This document shows, piece after piece, positions 17,728 through 27,700 of a stretch of 64,000 bases of DNA (its first letter is position 1; every line of letters begins with the position of its first letter). The position numbers and the translations under genes were made by a program. This DNA is from Hamadaea sp013361475 (GTDB taxonomy: Bacteria; Actinomycetota; Actinomycetes; Mycobacteriales; Micromonosporaceae). Under the pieces are notes generated by a model. The model made no database searches and was not told the DNA's origin. It was given only the letters and a program-made list of their open reading frames with translations. The stretch lies in NCBI RefSeq assembly GCF_040654195.1, contig NZ_JBFAHM010000003.1, forward strand, positions 554,018 to 618,017, read 5' to 3'.

Positions 17728-18354
17728 TCACCCCTCGGCTTCCGCGATCTTGTCCCGGTACGCCTTCCACCCCGCCTCCTCGTCGACCTCGGGGCTGGTG
17801 CCGGGCATGTAGGAGACGCCGGATTCGATGAGGTCGGCGACCCGTTCGCACCAGGCGACCTCGCCTTCGGCGCGGGCGATCCACAGCTCGAACATCCACT
17901 GGACGTGCACCGGTTTGGCGATGTCCGTCCGCCCGGTCGCGATCATGTCGCGCAGCCCCTGCGTGGTGACCGAGAGCATGCGGCCGCGGTGGCGTAACGC
18001 GGCGACGGCCTCTTTGCGCGGCAACGCGGGCAGGAAGGCGAACGCGGCGGTGAACGGGTCGTTGCCGGTCTGGATCTCCCACCACTGCTCCCGGAGCATG
18101 TTCTCGAAGGCGTCCTTGCCGCGTACGGTGATCTTGTAGGTCGTGCGTTCCGGCCGCGCCCCGACCTGTTCGGTGCTGACCTCTTCGAGCAGGCCTTCCT
18201 CGGTCATCTTCTTCAGGGCGTGGTAGATCGATCCCGGCTGGATCTTCGCCCACTTGTCCGCGTTCCAACTGAGCAGCTCACGGCGTACGTCGTAGCCGTG
18301 GACCGGTTCCATCCAGTTGACGAGTCCGAGAATCATGAGCCGCGTCGTCGACAT
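17728..18354 (-). CDS. PadR-family transcriptional regulator
   Basis: 208 residues. The ATG at 18354 is chosen because MSTTRLMILGLV is the normal PadR beginning; the open frame upstream would add 49 unlikely residues. N-terminal winged helix (MILGLVNWMEPVHGYDVRREL; QPGSIYHALKKMTEEGLLEE; ERTTYKITVRG) followed by a C-terminal helical dimerisation domain of the PadR/Vir class ending at ESGVSYMPGTSPE. PadR proteins repress exporter genes and release DNA on binding the drug. The DrrAB-like exporter genes lie directly downstream on the same strand, so they are its probable target. Confidence 0.92.
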   Translation of the reverse strand: MSTTRLMILGLVNWMEPVHGYDVRRELLSWNADKWAKIQPGSIYHALKKMTEEGLLEEVSTEQVGARPERTTYKITVRGKDAFENMLREQWWEIQTGNDPFTAAFAFLPALPRKEAVAALRHRGRMLSVTTQGLRDMIATGRTDIAKPVHVQWMFELWIARAEGEVAWCERVADLIESGVSYMPGTSPEVDEEAGWKAYRDKIAEAEG

Positions 18355-18451
18355 GATGCAAGCGTAATACTCAAAGTTGTCCAACCAGCCGGTAGCTTCG
18401 GTGAGCGATTGCACAGACCGCGGAAGTGAACGGCCGTTTAGACTGCGGCCC

Positions 18452-20200
18452 ATGAGGACAGTGCTGATCGCCAACCGGGGCGAGATCGCCGTACGCGTCA
18501 TCCGCGCCTGCCGGGACGCGGGCCTGCGCAGCGTGGCGGTCTACGCGGACTCCGACCGGGACGCGCTGCACGCCAAGCTCGCCGACGAGGCGTACGCGCT
18601 GGGCGGTGAGACGGCGGCCGACACGTATCTGCGGATCGACAAGCTGATCGAGGTCGCCGCGAAGGCGGGCGCCGACGCCGTCCATCCCGGCTACGGGTTC
18701 CTGTCCGAGAACGCCGACTTCGCCCAGGCCGTCCTCGACGCCGGGCTGACCTGGATCGGGCCGACCCCGCAGTCGATCCGCGACCTCGGCGACAAGGTGA
18801 CCGCCCGGCACATCGCTCAGCGCGCCGGCGCGCCCCTCGTCCCCGGTACGCCCGAACCCGTCAAGGACGCGGCCGAGATCATCACCTTCGCCGAGCAGTA
18901 CGGCCTGCCCGTCGCGATCAAGGCGGCCTTCGGCGGTGGCGGTCGCGGCCTGAAGGTGGCCCGAACGCTGGAGGAGATTCCGCATCTGTTCGAGTCGGCC
19001 ACCCGCGAGGCGGTCGCGGCCTTCGGCCGGGGCGAGTGCTTCGTCGAGCGCTACCTCGACCGGCCGCGCCACGTCGAGGCCCAGGTGCTCGCCGACCAGC
19101 ACGGCAACGTCATCGTCGTCGGCACCCGGGACTGCTCGCTCCAGCGCCGCCACCAGAAGCTGGTCGAGGAGGCGCCGGCCCCGTTCCTCACCGACGACCA
19201 GCGCCGGGCGATCCACGAGTCGGCCAAGGCGATCTGCCGCGAGGCGGACTACCACGGCGCGGGCACCGTCGAGTATCTCGTCGGCCAGGACGGCACCATC
19301 TCGTTCCTCGAGGTCAACACCCGGCTGCAGGTGGAGCACCCGGTCAGCGAGGAGACCACCGGTCTCGACCTGGTCCGGGAGCAGTTCCGGATCGCCGACG
19401 GCGAGCCGCTGCGGTTCACCGAGGACCCCCAGCCGCGGGGACACAGCATCGAGTTCCGGATCAACGGCGAGGACCCGGGTCGCGGCTTCCTCCCCGCCCC
19501 CGGCACGGTCACCGCGTTGCACCTGCCCGCCGGGCCGGGCGTACGGGTGGACACAGGGATCGAGTCCGGCAGCGTCATCGGCGGCAACTTCGACTCGCTG
19601 CTCGCCAAGGTGATCGTGACCGGCGCCAGCCGGGCCGAGGCGCTGGAGCGGTCGCGTCGCGTACTCGACGAGATGGTGGTCGACGGCATGGCCACCGTGC
19701 TGCCGTTCCACCGGCTCATCGTCCGCGACCCGGCCTTCACCGGCGAGCCGTTCTCCGTCCACACGCGATGGATCGAGACGGAGTGGTCCAACACCGTCGA
19801 ACCGTTCACCGCCGCGGCGGGCGTCCAGGCCTCCGCGGAGGAGCGCACGACCGTGGTGGTCGAGGTGGACGGCAAGCGCCTGGAGGTACGCCTGCCGGCC
19901 GGACTGGGCTCGGTCGCCCCCGCCGCGGGTGGGGCCAAGGCACCCAAGCGCGGTGGCGCGAAGAAGGGGCATTCGGCGGCCGCCGGTGGCGACTCGCTGA
20001 CGGCGCCGATGCAGGGCACCATCGTGAAGATCGTCGTGGCCGACGGCGACGAGGTCGCCGAGGGTGATCCCGTCGTCGTGCTCGAAGCCATGAAGATGGA
20101 GCAGCCGTTGACCGCGCACAAGGCGGGCACGATCTCCGGCCTGACGGCGGCCGTCGGCGAAGTGGTCCAGGCCGGCGCCGTCATCTGCACCATCTCCTGA
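18452..20200 (+). CDS. accA3: acyl-CoA carboxylase alpha subunit (biotin carboxylase plus biotin carrier)
   Basis: 582 residues from the ATG at 18452; the frame upstream is open but MRTVLIANRGEIAVRVIRA is the standard start. Biotin carboxylase domain at residues 1-450: YGFLSENADFAQA, ATP-grasp lid FGGGGRGLKV, EKPR-region RYLDRPRHVEAQVLAD, FLEVNTRLQVEHPVSE with catalytic Arg. Linker, then a biotinyl domain at the C-terminus with the biotin lysine in VVLEAMKMEQPL. It uses ATP and bicarbonate to carboxylate its own biotin (attached by BirA) and passes the group to the AccD subunit. Divergent from padR with about 97 bases between. Confidence 0.96.
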   Translation: MRTVLIANRGEIAVRVIRACRDAGLRSVAVYADSDRDALHAKLADEAYALGGETAADTYLRIDKLIEVAAKAGADAVHPGYGFLSENADFAQAVLDAGLTWIGPTPQSIRDLGDKVTARHIAQRAGAPLVPGTPEPVKDAAEIITFAEQYGLPVAIKAAFGGGGRGLKVARTLEEIPHLFESATREAVAAFGRGECFVERYLDRPRHVEAQVLADQHGNVIVVGTRDCSLQRRHQKLVEEAPAPFLTDDQRRAIHESAKAICREADYHGAGTVEYLVGQDGTISFLEVNTRLQVEHPVSEETTGLDLVREQFRIADGEPLRFTEDPQPRGHSIEFRINGEDPGRGFLPAPGTVTALHLPAGPGVRVDTGIESGSVIGGNFDSLLAKVIVTGASRAEALERSRRVLDEMVVDGMATVLPFHRLIVRDPAFTGEPFSVHTRWIETEWSNTVEPFTAAAGVQASAEERTTVVVEVDGKRLEVRLPAGLGSVAPAAGGAKAPKRGGAKKGHSAAAGGDSLTAPMQGTIVKIVVADGDEVAEGDPVVVLEAMKMEQPLTAHKAGTISGLTAAVGEVVQAGAVICTIS

Positions 20201-20209
20201 CCGCCCGGG

Positions 20210-20221
20210 GTTATCCACAGG
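20210..20221 (+). promoter_or_regulatory. DnaA-box-like 12-mer GTTATCCACAGG
   Basis: Third exact copy, 39 bases ahead of the GTG of the ESX-like gene at 20261. Confidence 0.5.
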
Positions 20222-20260
20222 GGGTGTCGGCAGGGGTTCGGCACCGGTTAGCCTGCCGGT

Positions 20261-20629
20261 GTGACGGAACCCATCACTGTCGATACGGGGCGGCTGCGGC
20301 TGGTCGGCCGCGAGCTGAGCGACCAGTCCCGGGCCGTCCTCCTGCCGGTCTGGGACACCTTGAGCCGGCTGGACATCCCGGCCGATCCGAACGCCGCGGG
20401 AGCCGAGGGTTCCGATGTGGCGGCCGGCATGTCCGCCTGCCTCACCGCAGTCACCGAGGAACTGCGCCGGTCGGCGGTCGAGTTGCAGGAGATCGGCGAC
20501 GCCCTCGTGCGCTCGGCCCAGGACTATGAGCAGACCGATCGGGAGACCAAACGGCTGACCCGCGACATCGCGGACGATCGCGCAGAGGCGCCGGTTCCGA
20601 ACACCGACCCGTCGAGGTGGAAGCTGTGA
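20261..20629 (+). CDS. small ESX/EspC-like helical protein
   Basis: 122 residues, GTG start. Helical, acidic and without signal peptide. Two long helices (about 10-45 and 60-105) separated by a loop, with MSACLTAVTEELRRSAVELQ and a YEQTDRE segment near the end of helix 2. The Y-x-x-x-[D/E] type end resembles the export signal of EspC/ESX substrates. Overlaps the next gene by 4 bases (GTGA). The assignment as a type VII substrate is inference from size, fold prediction, the YxxxD/E-like motif and context. Confidence 0.6.
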   Translation: MTEPITVDTGRLRLVGRELSDQSRAVLLPVWDTLSRLDIPADPNAAGAEGSDVAAGMSACLTAVTEELRRSAVELQEIGDALVRSAQDYEQTDRETKRLTRDIADDRAEAPVPNTDPSRWKL

Positions 20630-21264
20630 TCATTCCGCGCGAGACGATGAAACGCCTCTACGGCGTGGGCTCGGACCTGCACCGGCTGCCGGTCGAACCC
20701 GATTCCATCGATCACCTCCATCGTCTGGTCACGGCGGCCGCCGCGCTCACCAGCCGAGTTTCGGTGACCGAACTCGACGAGGCGTACGCCGCCCTGCTGG
20801 AGAGCCCGGAAACCATGGACGAGGCGGACCAGATCGTCACCGCCACCCAACGGGAGCTGACCGGGCACTGGGCCGGTCCGGCGAGCGGCAGCGCGGGCGT
20901 CGACCTGACCTCCGCGCGCGCCCGGTTGGCCCGGATCCGGGCCGCCTCGGTGGCGACGACCGCCGCGTTGGAGAAGCTGGACAGCCAGGTCGCCGAGGTC
21001 GACGGGGTCATCCGGCGGGGCAACCAGCACCTCGTCGACGCCGGCAAGCTGATCCCCGCGGTCGCCTCGGCCGCCGGGCAATACGGCGACTGGGTGCAGT
21101 TCGAGCAGCTCTTCGAGCAGGCCCGGACGGCCGCGGTCAACGGGGCGGCGCTCGTCTTCCAGGCGTACCGGCGGTTCGACGAGGTCTGCGCGTCGGCCAA
21201 GGCCACGCTGGAGAAGATCGCCCGCGAGGTCGGAAACCCGGACGCGGTGAGCGCCTCTCCCTAG
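20626..21264 (+). CDS. helical protein of unknown function, partner of the ESX-like gene
   Basis: 212 residues from the GTG at 20626, overlapping the previous stop and preceded by GAGG. Mostly alpha-helical with two coiled stretches (AALTSRVSVTELDEAYAALLE; ARIRAASVATTAALEKLDSQVAEVDGVI), a WAGPASGSA turn resembling a WxG loop, and YGDWVQFEQLF. No membrane helix or signal peptide. Probably forms a complex with the 122-residue product. The next gene, guaB1, begins 9 bases later and may be co-transcribed. Family not recognised. Confidence 0.55.
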   Translation: MIIPRETMKRLYGVGSDLHRLPVEPDSIDHLHRLVTAAAALTSRVSVTELDEAYAALLESPETMDEADQIVTATQRELTGHWAGPASGSAGVDLTSARARLARIRAASVATTAALEKLDSQVAEVDGVIRRGNQHLVDAGKLIPAVASAAGQYGDWVQFEQLFEQARTAAVNGAALVFQAYRRFDEVCASAKATLEKIAREVGNPDAVSASP

Positions 21265-21273
21265 CATGAGGGC

Positions 21274-22713
21274 ATGCGGTTCCTCAGCGGTGCGACGCCC
21301 GCCAACGACCTGACCTACAACGACGTCTTCATGGCCCCGAGCCGGTCCGATGTGGGCTCGCGGCTGGAGGTCGACCTGTCCACCAGCGACGGCACCGGCT
21401 GCACGATCCCGATCGTGGTGGCGAACATGACCGCGGTGGCCGGGCGGCGGATGGCCGAGACGGTGTCGCGACGAGGCGGGCTGGTCGTCATCCCGCAGGA
21501 CATCCCGATCGACGTCGTGACCGAGGTGATCGGCTGGGTCAAAGACCGTCATCTCGTGCACGACACGGCGATCACGCTCGGCCCGACCGACACCGTCGGC
21601 GACGCCATCCACCTGCTTCCGAAGCGCGCCCACGGCGCGGTCGTCGTGGTCGACGGCGATCGACGTCCGGTCGGTATCGTCACGGAGACCGACACCGTGG
21701 GCGTCGACCGGTTCGCCCAACTGCGCCATGTCATGTCCGTCGACCCCTTGACCGTCGACGTCCGCGCCGATCCGCGTACCGCCTTCGACACGTTGTCGGC
21801 CGCGCGCCGGAAGGTGGCCCCGGTAGTCGACCACGACGGACGCCTGGTCGGGATCGTGACCCGGCAGGGCGCGTTGCGCGCGACGCTGTACCGGCCCGCG
21901 CTGGACGAGAAGGGGCGGCTGCGGATCGCGGCGGCGATCGGCATCAACGGCGACGTCGCGGGCAAAGCCCGCGCGTTGCTCGACGCGGGCGTGGACACCC
22001 TGGTCGTGGACACCGCACACGGGCATCAGGAACGCATGATCAACGCATTGCGCGCGGTTCGCGCGCTCGATCCGGCCGTTCCGGTCGTGGCGGGCAATGT
22101 CGTGACCGCCGAAGGGGTACGCGACCTGGTCGAAGCCGGCGCGGACATCCTCAAGGTCGGGGTGGGACCGGGCGCGATGTGCACCACCCGAATGATGACT
22201 GGAGTGGGGCGACCGCAGTTCTCGGCCGTCCTCGACTGCGCGGCCGCCGCCCGCGACCTGGGCAAGACGGTCTGGGCCGACGGCGGCGTACGCCATCCGC
22301 GTGACGTGGCCCTCGCGCTGGCGGCCGGGGCGGCCAACGTGATGATCGGCTCCTGGTTCGCCGGGACCTACGAGTCGCCCGGCGATCTTTACACCGACGT
22401 CGAGGGACGGCGGTACAAGGAGAGCTTCGGGATGGCGTCGGCCCGGGCGGTCAGCGCGCGGACGGCCGAGGACTCCGCGTTCGACCGGGCCCGCAAGGCG
22501 GTCTTCGAGGAAGGCATCTCCACCGCGAAGATGTATCTCGATCCCCAGCGGCCGGGTGTCGAGGACCTGCTGGACGAGATCGTCGCGGGCGTACGCAGTG
22601 CCTGCACCTACGCCGGCGCCCGGACGCTCGGCGAACTGCACGCGCGGGCGATCGTCGGCGTGCAGTCGGCCGCCGGGTACGCCGAGGGAATGCCGTTGCC
22701 GACGAGTTGGTAG
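21274..22713 (+). CDS. guaB1: GuaB1-family IMP dehydrogenase-related protein (GMP reductase type)
   Basis: 479 residues, ATG start. IMPDH/GMP reductase TIM barrel with an inserted CBS pair (about residues 95-215: GPTDTVGDAIHLL, PVGIVTETD, HDGRLVGIVTRQGAL). The catalytic cysteine is in GVGPGAMCTTRMMTGVG, and the phosphate site in WADGGVRHPRDVALAL and ANVMIGSWFAGTYESPG. Mycobacterial GuaB1 was shown to reduce GMP to IMP with NADPH (established knowledge), so this is more likely a GMP reductase of purine salvage than an IMP dehydrogenase; the true guaB2 would be elsewhere. Confidence 0.92.
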   Translation: MRFLSGATPANDLTYNDVFMAPSRSDVGSRLEVDLSTSDGTGCTIPIVVANMTAVAGRRMAETVSRRGGLVVIPQDIPIDVVTEVIGWVKDRHLVHDTAITLGPTDTVGDAIHLLPKRAHGAVVVVDGDRRPVGIVTETDTVGVDRFAQLRHVMSVDPLTVDVRADPRTAFDTLSAARRKVAPVVDHDGRLVGIVTRQGALRATLYRPALDEKGRLRIAAAIGINGDVAGKARALLDAGVDTLVVDTAHGHQERMINALRAVRALDPAVPVVAGNVVTAEGVRDLVEAGADILKVGVGPGAMCTTRMMTGVGRPQFSAVLDCAAAARDLGKTVWADGGVRHPRDVALALAAGAANVMIGSWFAGTYESPGDLYTDVEGRRYKESFGMASARAVSARTAEDSAFDRARKAVFEEGISTAKMYLDPQRPGVEDLLDEIVAGVRSACTYAGARTLGELHARAIVGVQSAAGYAEGMPLPTSW

Positions 22714-22799
22714 TCGCGTTGTAGCCAGTGCCGCCTCCGCACGACATCGACAACTTCCCGTCGAGTGGGCGGCGTCCTGCAGGGCATGAAGGCAAGGGC

Positions 22800-23648
22800 A
22801 TGGTAGCCACCGTGATCGCAACCGGCATGGTCACCCGTAACGACGTCGAGGCGGCGGCCGCGCGTACCCGCCACGTCGTCCGGCACACGCCGCTGACGCT
22901 GGTGGAGCCGGGGATCTTCCCGGCCACCGTGATGCTGAAGCTGGAGCAGCTGCAGCACGCCGGCGGCTATCCCGTCCGGGGCGTCTTCAATCAGGTCATC
23001 GCCGGCCTGGAGCGGCGGGCGTTCGATCCGGACGCCGGGCTGGTGGCGGCGTACACCCCAGCGGTGGCGGCGGCCGTCGTCCACGTCGCGCGGCGGCTCG
23101 ACCTGCCCGTGACGGTGTTCGCTCCAGCCTCGTCTGACGGCACTCCCGGCCCGGCGGCGAACGCGTCGACAACGTTCACAGTGGACGGTACGCTCGCCGA
23201 CGCCCAGCTCGAGGCGGAGCGGCACGCCCTGGCGACCGGAGCTCTTCATTGCCCGGGCCTCGGTCCGGAGTGCTGGGCACAGATGGTGGCCGGGGCGGGC
23301 ACGATCGGCCTCGAACTGTGGACGCAGACGCTCGGGCAGCTCGACACCGTCATCGTTCCGGAACGGGCCACCGCGCTGGCCGCCGGGATCAGCGCCGCGC
23401 TGGCCGGCCATGTACGCGTCGTCGAGGCGGTCAGTCCGGCCGAACTCTGCGCGGTCGCCCGCCACGATCTGTGGCACGAGCGCCGGATCGCCGTGGACGA
23501 CGTGGCCGCTTGCGCGTACGCGTACCTCCTGGACACCGGTCGCCCGGCCGCCGGCGAACGGGTCGCGGTGGTGCTGAGCAGTGCCGACACCGCCCCGGCG
23601 ACGATTCCTGCTCCAGTTTCACCACCATTGTCCGCATTGTCCGCATAG
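22800..23648 (+). CDS. PLP-fold serine/threonine dehydratase-like protein lacking the PLP lysine
   Basis: 282 residues; ATG 22800 with AAGG-like pairing upstream, ATG 22827 an alternative. It follows the layout of threonine dehydratases: VTRNDVEAAAARTRHVVRHTPLTL, then VMLKLEQLQHAGGYPVRGVFN. In active enzymes the last block reads LQ-x-[ST]-[GS]-SFK-x-RGA, with lysine forming the PLP Schiff base; here the position is proline. The SSGNHAQG substrate loop is replaced by YTPAVAAAV and the glycine-rich phosphate loop is missing. It is also shorter than the usual 320 residues or more. It is therefore a probable pseudoenzyme, although the frame is intact. Function unknown. Confidence 0.75.
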   Translation: MVATVIATGMVTRNDVEAAAARTRHVVRHTPLTLVEPGIFPATVMLKLEQLQHAGGYPVRGVFNQVIAGLERRAFDPDAGLVAAYTPAVAAAVVHVARRLDLPVTVFAPASSDGTPGPAANASTTFTVDGTLADAQLEAERHALATGALHCPGLGPECWAQMVAGAGTIGLELWTQTLGQLDTVIVPERATALAAGISAALAGHVRVVEAVSPAELCAVARHDLWHERRIAVDDVAACAYAYLLDTGRPAAGERVAVVLSSADTAPATIPAPVSPPLSALSA

Positions 23649-23657
23649 GATGGCGCC

Positions 23658-24605
23658 ATGACCCAGGCCGACTCGTCCTCCGCCACCGGCTTCCCCACCA
23701 TCGACTACGACGCCAACGGCTACGACTACCAGCAGTACTGGGAAGGCCGGGGATACGAACTGTGGGCCGAGGACCGCGCGCTGCGGCGACTCGTGCCCCG
23801 GCTCGGGGCGTACCGGTGGTTCGTCGACCTCGGCGGCGCGTACGGCCGCAACGCGGGCTACTACCTCCCGCAGGCCGAGCGCGCGGTGATCCTCGACTAC
23901 TCCGCGACGAACCTGACCAACGCCGCCCGGCGGCACCCCGAAGCGGTCGCGTCCGGCCGGCTCGGACTGGTCCGCTGCGACCTCAACGCCATCCCCTTCG
24001 CTGATCTGGCCTTCGACAGCGCCATGGTGGTACGCGTCCTGCACCACCTGCCCGACGTCGACCACGCGCTCGGCGAGATGAGCCGGATCGTCCGCGCCGC
24101 CTGGCTGGTCGACGTGCCGATCAAACACCATCTGCTCGGCCTCGTCCGGGGCGCCGCGACCGGCCGCCTGCGGCAGATCTGGTCGGCCGAGCCGCTGATC
24201 ACCGGCGCGACCGACGAGAAGTACTTCAACTTCCAGCTCGACGCCGTCCGGGAACGGCTGACCGGGCTCGGGTTCCAGACCCGGCTGGGCGCCAGCGCCA
24301 ACAACTTCCGCCGCTGGGAGAGCCGGGTGCCCGAGCAGGTCGCCCGATACGCCCGCCCGCTCGTCCAAGGCATGGAGGCGGCGACCCAGGGCCTCGGCAA
24401 GGGCTGGCTCGGGCCGTCCCAGTTCGTCCTCGCCACTCGCACGGCCGCGCCACTGTCCCCGTTCACCGACGAGACCGCGGCGTTCACCGACCGCATGGCC
24501 TGCCCGGAATGCCGATCGGCCCTGATCTTCAGCGACGATTCCGCGGGCTGCTCCGGCTGTTCGCGGAGCTTCCCGAAGACCGGCCCGTTCTGGGACTTCG
24601 TCTAA
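23658..24605 (+). CDS. class I SAM-dependent methyltransferase with C-terminal zinc ribbon
   Basis: 315 residues, ATG start. A Rossmann methyltransferase domain fills residues 20-250: FVDLGGAYGRNAGYYL (SAM loop), VILDYSAT, and DSAMVVRVLHHLPDVDHAL (motif typical of UbiE/type 11). The C-terminus carries a small zinc ribbon, CPECRSALIF...CSGCSRSF, resembling Trm112-like domains that otherwise occur as separate activator subunits. Here the activator-like module is fused behind the enzyme. The target molecule is unknown. Two-gene spacing to the PLP-like protein is 9 bases. Confidence 0.82.
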   Translation: MTQADSSSATGFPTIDYDANGYDYQQYWEGRGYELWAEDRALRRLVPRLGAYRWFVDLGGAYGRNAGYYLPQAERAVILDYSATNLTNAARRHPEAVASGRLGLVRCDLNAIPFADLAFDSAMVVRVLHHLPDVDHALGEMSRIVRAAWLVDVPIKHHLLGLVRGAATGRLRQIWSAEPLITGATDEKYFNFQLDAVRERLTGLGFQTRLGASANNFRRWESRVPEQVARYARPLVQGMEAATQGLGKGWLGPSQFVLATRTAAPLSPFTDETAAFTDRMACPECRSALIFSDDSAGCSGCSRSFPKTGPFWDFV

Positions 24606-24626
24606 CCCCCTTGGCTTTTTGGTGCG

Positions 24627-24674
24627 CGCTTTCGGGCGCTGGCGCTTTCGGGCGCTGGCGCTTTCGGGCGCTGG
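24627..24674 (+). repeat. 16-bp tandem repeat built on the palindrome end
   Basis: Three 16-bp units CGCTTTCGGGCGCTGG. The last GCGCTGG is the terminal heptamer of the adjoining 65-bp palindrome. A nearly reverse-complementary unit flanks the copy at 56386. Confidence 0.8.
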
Positions 24675-24732
24675 ATCAGGGTTCCCGGTCGAATCTTGCG
24701 CCAAGATTCGACCTAGATCCCTGATCCAGCGC
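24668..24732. repeat. 65-bp palindromic element, family 1, copy B
   Basis: Same terminal arms as copy A, centre CTTGCGCCAAG. The right arm has diverged (CCTAGATCCC), giving a few unpaired positions. Located between convergent genes. Confidence 0.9.
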
Positions 24733-24772
24733 GGCCCCATCCAGCGCAGTGGGACGGCGGGCGACGATCAGC

Positions 24773-27700
24773 TCAGCGGGTCAGCAGGCGGTAGCCGGTC
24801 TCGGCGCAGATCTTCTCCTGCAACCGCCGATACTCGCCCGCCGCCGGTTCCCCCAGATCGGCGTGAATTCGCGCGAGGACCCTGGCCGCATCCGCCTCCA
24901 CGAGGCGTAACTGGTGCCGTTGAGCGTCGGCGAGCGCCTCTTCGGCCCGCGACCGCGCCTCGGCGTACCGCCCGAGACCTCGGTATGCCTCCGCCAGCCC
25001 GACCAGGGCGAGCAGGCGTACGCGGGCCGAGTGCGCTCCGCTGAGGAGGGTCAGCGCGCGCTCGTGCTCTTCGGCCGCGGCGGCGTAGTCCCCGCGCATC
25101 GCCAGAATCGTGCCCAGCGTCACGCGCGACTCCGCCGCGGTACGCCCGTAGCCGCGATCGGTCGCGAGGGTGACCGCCTGCTGGGCCTGCTCCTGCGCGG
25201 TCACGAGGTCGCCCCGGTCCCGATGGATGCTGGCCAGCACCTCCAGGACCGTCGGGACGGACCAGTTGTTGCCCCCCGCGTACGCCTGGTCGAGCGCATC
25301 TTGGGCCTGGGCGAGTGCGACCTCGTACTCGCCCAGCATCCGGTGGCTGCTCGCCATGTTGGAGCGGGAGTTGCCCACATGTGGGGTTTTCGGGGTCGAG
25401 CTCAGTTCGCGCCGGGCCAACTCGATGGACTCGCGCAGGAGACCGAGGTCCTGGTAGGGCCCGCCGAGGTTGCCGAGGGCCAGCGCCTCCCCCGGCTCGT
25501 CCCCGAGTTGCCGGAACAGCTCCGCCGCCGTCCGGAGGGCCGCCGAGGCCTCTTGCGGCCGGGTCAGCTCCAGATGCACCACGCCCAGGTTGTTGTAGGC
25601 CGCCGCTTGGCAGTGCAGCCACCCGATCTCGTCGGCGACCGAGATCGTGCGGTGAAGAATCTCGACGGCTTCGGCGTACCGGGCTTGGCGGCGGGCGACC
25701 CCGGCCAGGCTGAGGCAGGCCGACGCCTCACCCCAGCGGTCGGCCTCCTGCTCGGCGGCGGCGAGCGAGGCGACGGCGACGGCGCGCCACTCGATCATCG
25801 GCGCGCGCGGCAGGAAATGGCAGCGCAGCAGGTCGCCGAGGCGCCAGGCGAGCGGCCGCGGGCCACGCTCGGCCGCGTCGTGGACCAGCGCCACGAGGTT
25901 CGGCAGCTCCGCGTCCAGCCAGGTCTGGGCCGCCGGCAGGTCCGCGAAGGCGAGCGGTGAGCGGTCCGCCCACTCGCCCGCGTCGGGCAGGCGTTGTGTG
26001 ATCGGGTACGCCGTCCGCACCGCCGCCGCCGAGACGGTCACGTACCACCCGGCCAGACGGTCCCGGGCGTACGCCGATTCGGGGTCCTCGGTCGCCAGTT
26101 CGCGGGCGTACTCCCGGACCAGGTCGTGCATCGAGTACCGGTGTGGCGAGGATTCCTGCAGCAGATTGGCGGCGCACAGCCGATCGAGCAAGGTGCGTAC
26201 GCCCGGGGTGCCGGACTCGGCGAGCACCGCCGCCGCGTCGGCGCTGACGTCCGGCCCGATGACCACGCCCAGCAGCCGGAACAGCCGCCCGGCGGCGGGG
26301 TCGAGGCGGGTGTAGGAAAGGTGGAGCGTCGCCCGCACGGCGGCGTCACCGTCGACTGCCAGCGCGGCCAGGCTGCCCTCGCGCAGCAGGCCGAGGTAGT
26401 GCTCGACGCTCCAGGTCGGATGCAGCGCCAGGTTCGCCGCTGCCACCCGCAATGCCAACGGCAGGTGCCCGCACAAGCGGGCGAGTTCGGCCGCACCGGC
26501 GGGGTCGGCGGCCACGCGATCCGCTCCGGCGATCTCGGTCAGCAGCGTCTGCGCCGCCGCCGGACTCAGTTCGGCGAGCGGGAGGCGTACGCCCCCGTGC
26601 CGGGCGAGCACCGACCCGAGCCGGTCCCGGCTGGTCACCACGGCGGCGCTGCCGGGGCTGACCGGCAACAGCGGGACGACCTGATCCGCTGATCCGGCGT
26701 TGTCCAGCACCAACAGGACGCGTTGGCCGCTCAACCGCGTACGCAGCTGCCCGGTCGCCTCGGCCGCGTCGTCCGGGACCTGGTCGCCGGTGGCCCCGAG
26801 CGACCGCAGCAGCCGGGTCAGCGCCTCGATCGGCGGCATCGGCGTGGCGTCCGAGTATCCGTGCAGGTCGAGGTAGAGCTGCCCGTGGGGGAACCGGTCG
26901 GCGATCCGATGCGCGGCGTGCACCGCGAGCGAGGTCTTGCCCACGCCGCCCAATCCGTCGATCACGACGACCGGCGAACCCGGTCGGCTCAAGGCGGCGA
27001 GCACCTGGTCGGCCTCGGTCCGGCGGCCGGTGAAGGCGGTCGCCTCCCGGGGCAGTTGACGGGGCACGGGAGTACTGGCGTTCCTCATCGGACCTGACGA
27101 GTCCGCGAGGGCCGGGTCGGCCCGGAGGATGCGCTGATGCAGGTCCCGCAGCCCGGCCCCCGGCAGTACGCCCAACTCCTGGTCCAGCCGGGCCCGCGCC
27201 TCCTCGTACGCGGCCAGTGCGTCAGCCTGACGTCCGTCGCGGTAGCGAGCCAGCATCAGCACCTCCCAGAGCCGTTCCCGCAAGGGTTCTCGGCCGATCA
27301 ACGGCACCAACTCGGCCGCCACCTCCCGGGCCTGGCCGAGGTCGAGCCGGGCGGCCAAGGACTCCGCCTGGGCGGAGAGCCGCAGCTCGGTCAACCGATT
27401 CAGCTCCGGCTGCAGATCGACGGGCAGCACGAGGCCCTCGGCCACCGTGTCCCCCCGCCAAAGGCCGAGCGCCTCGTCGAGCAGCCGAGCCGCCTGGGCG
27501 GGATCGCCCGCCGCTGAAGCCTGAAATCCTCGGCTCACCAGATCCTCGAAGACGAGGTGATCGATGTCGCCGGGGTCTGCGCGCAGCCGATAGGACCGCT
27601 CGCCGGTCTCGATGCGGGCGCCGTCGTCCCCCATCGCACGCCGGCAATGGGCCACATAGGTCTGGAGATTCGCCTGCGCCGACACCGGTACGCACTCGGC

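Noticed and set aside
22728..22799. Upstream GTG start for the PLP-like protein
   Set aside because: Would add 24 residues unlike the family; the internal ATG gives the usual N-terminus.
24627..24674. Possible CRISPR repeats
   Set aside because: Direct tandem repeats without unique spacers and no cas genes; the same applies to arrays at 28432, 56571 and 63837.
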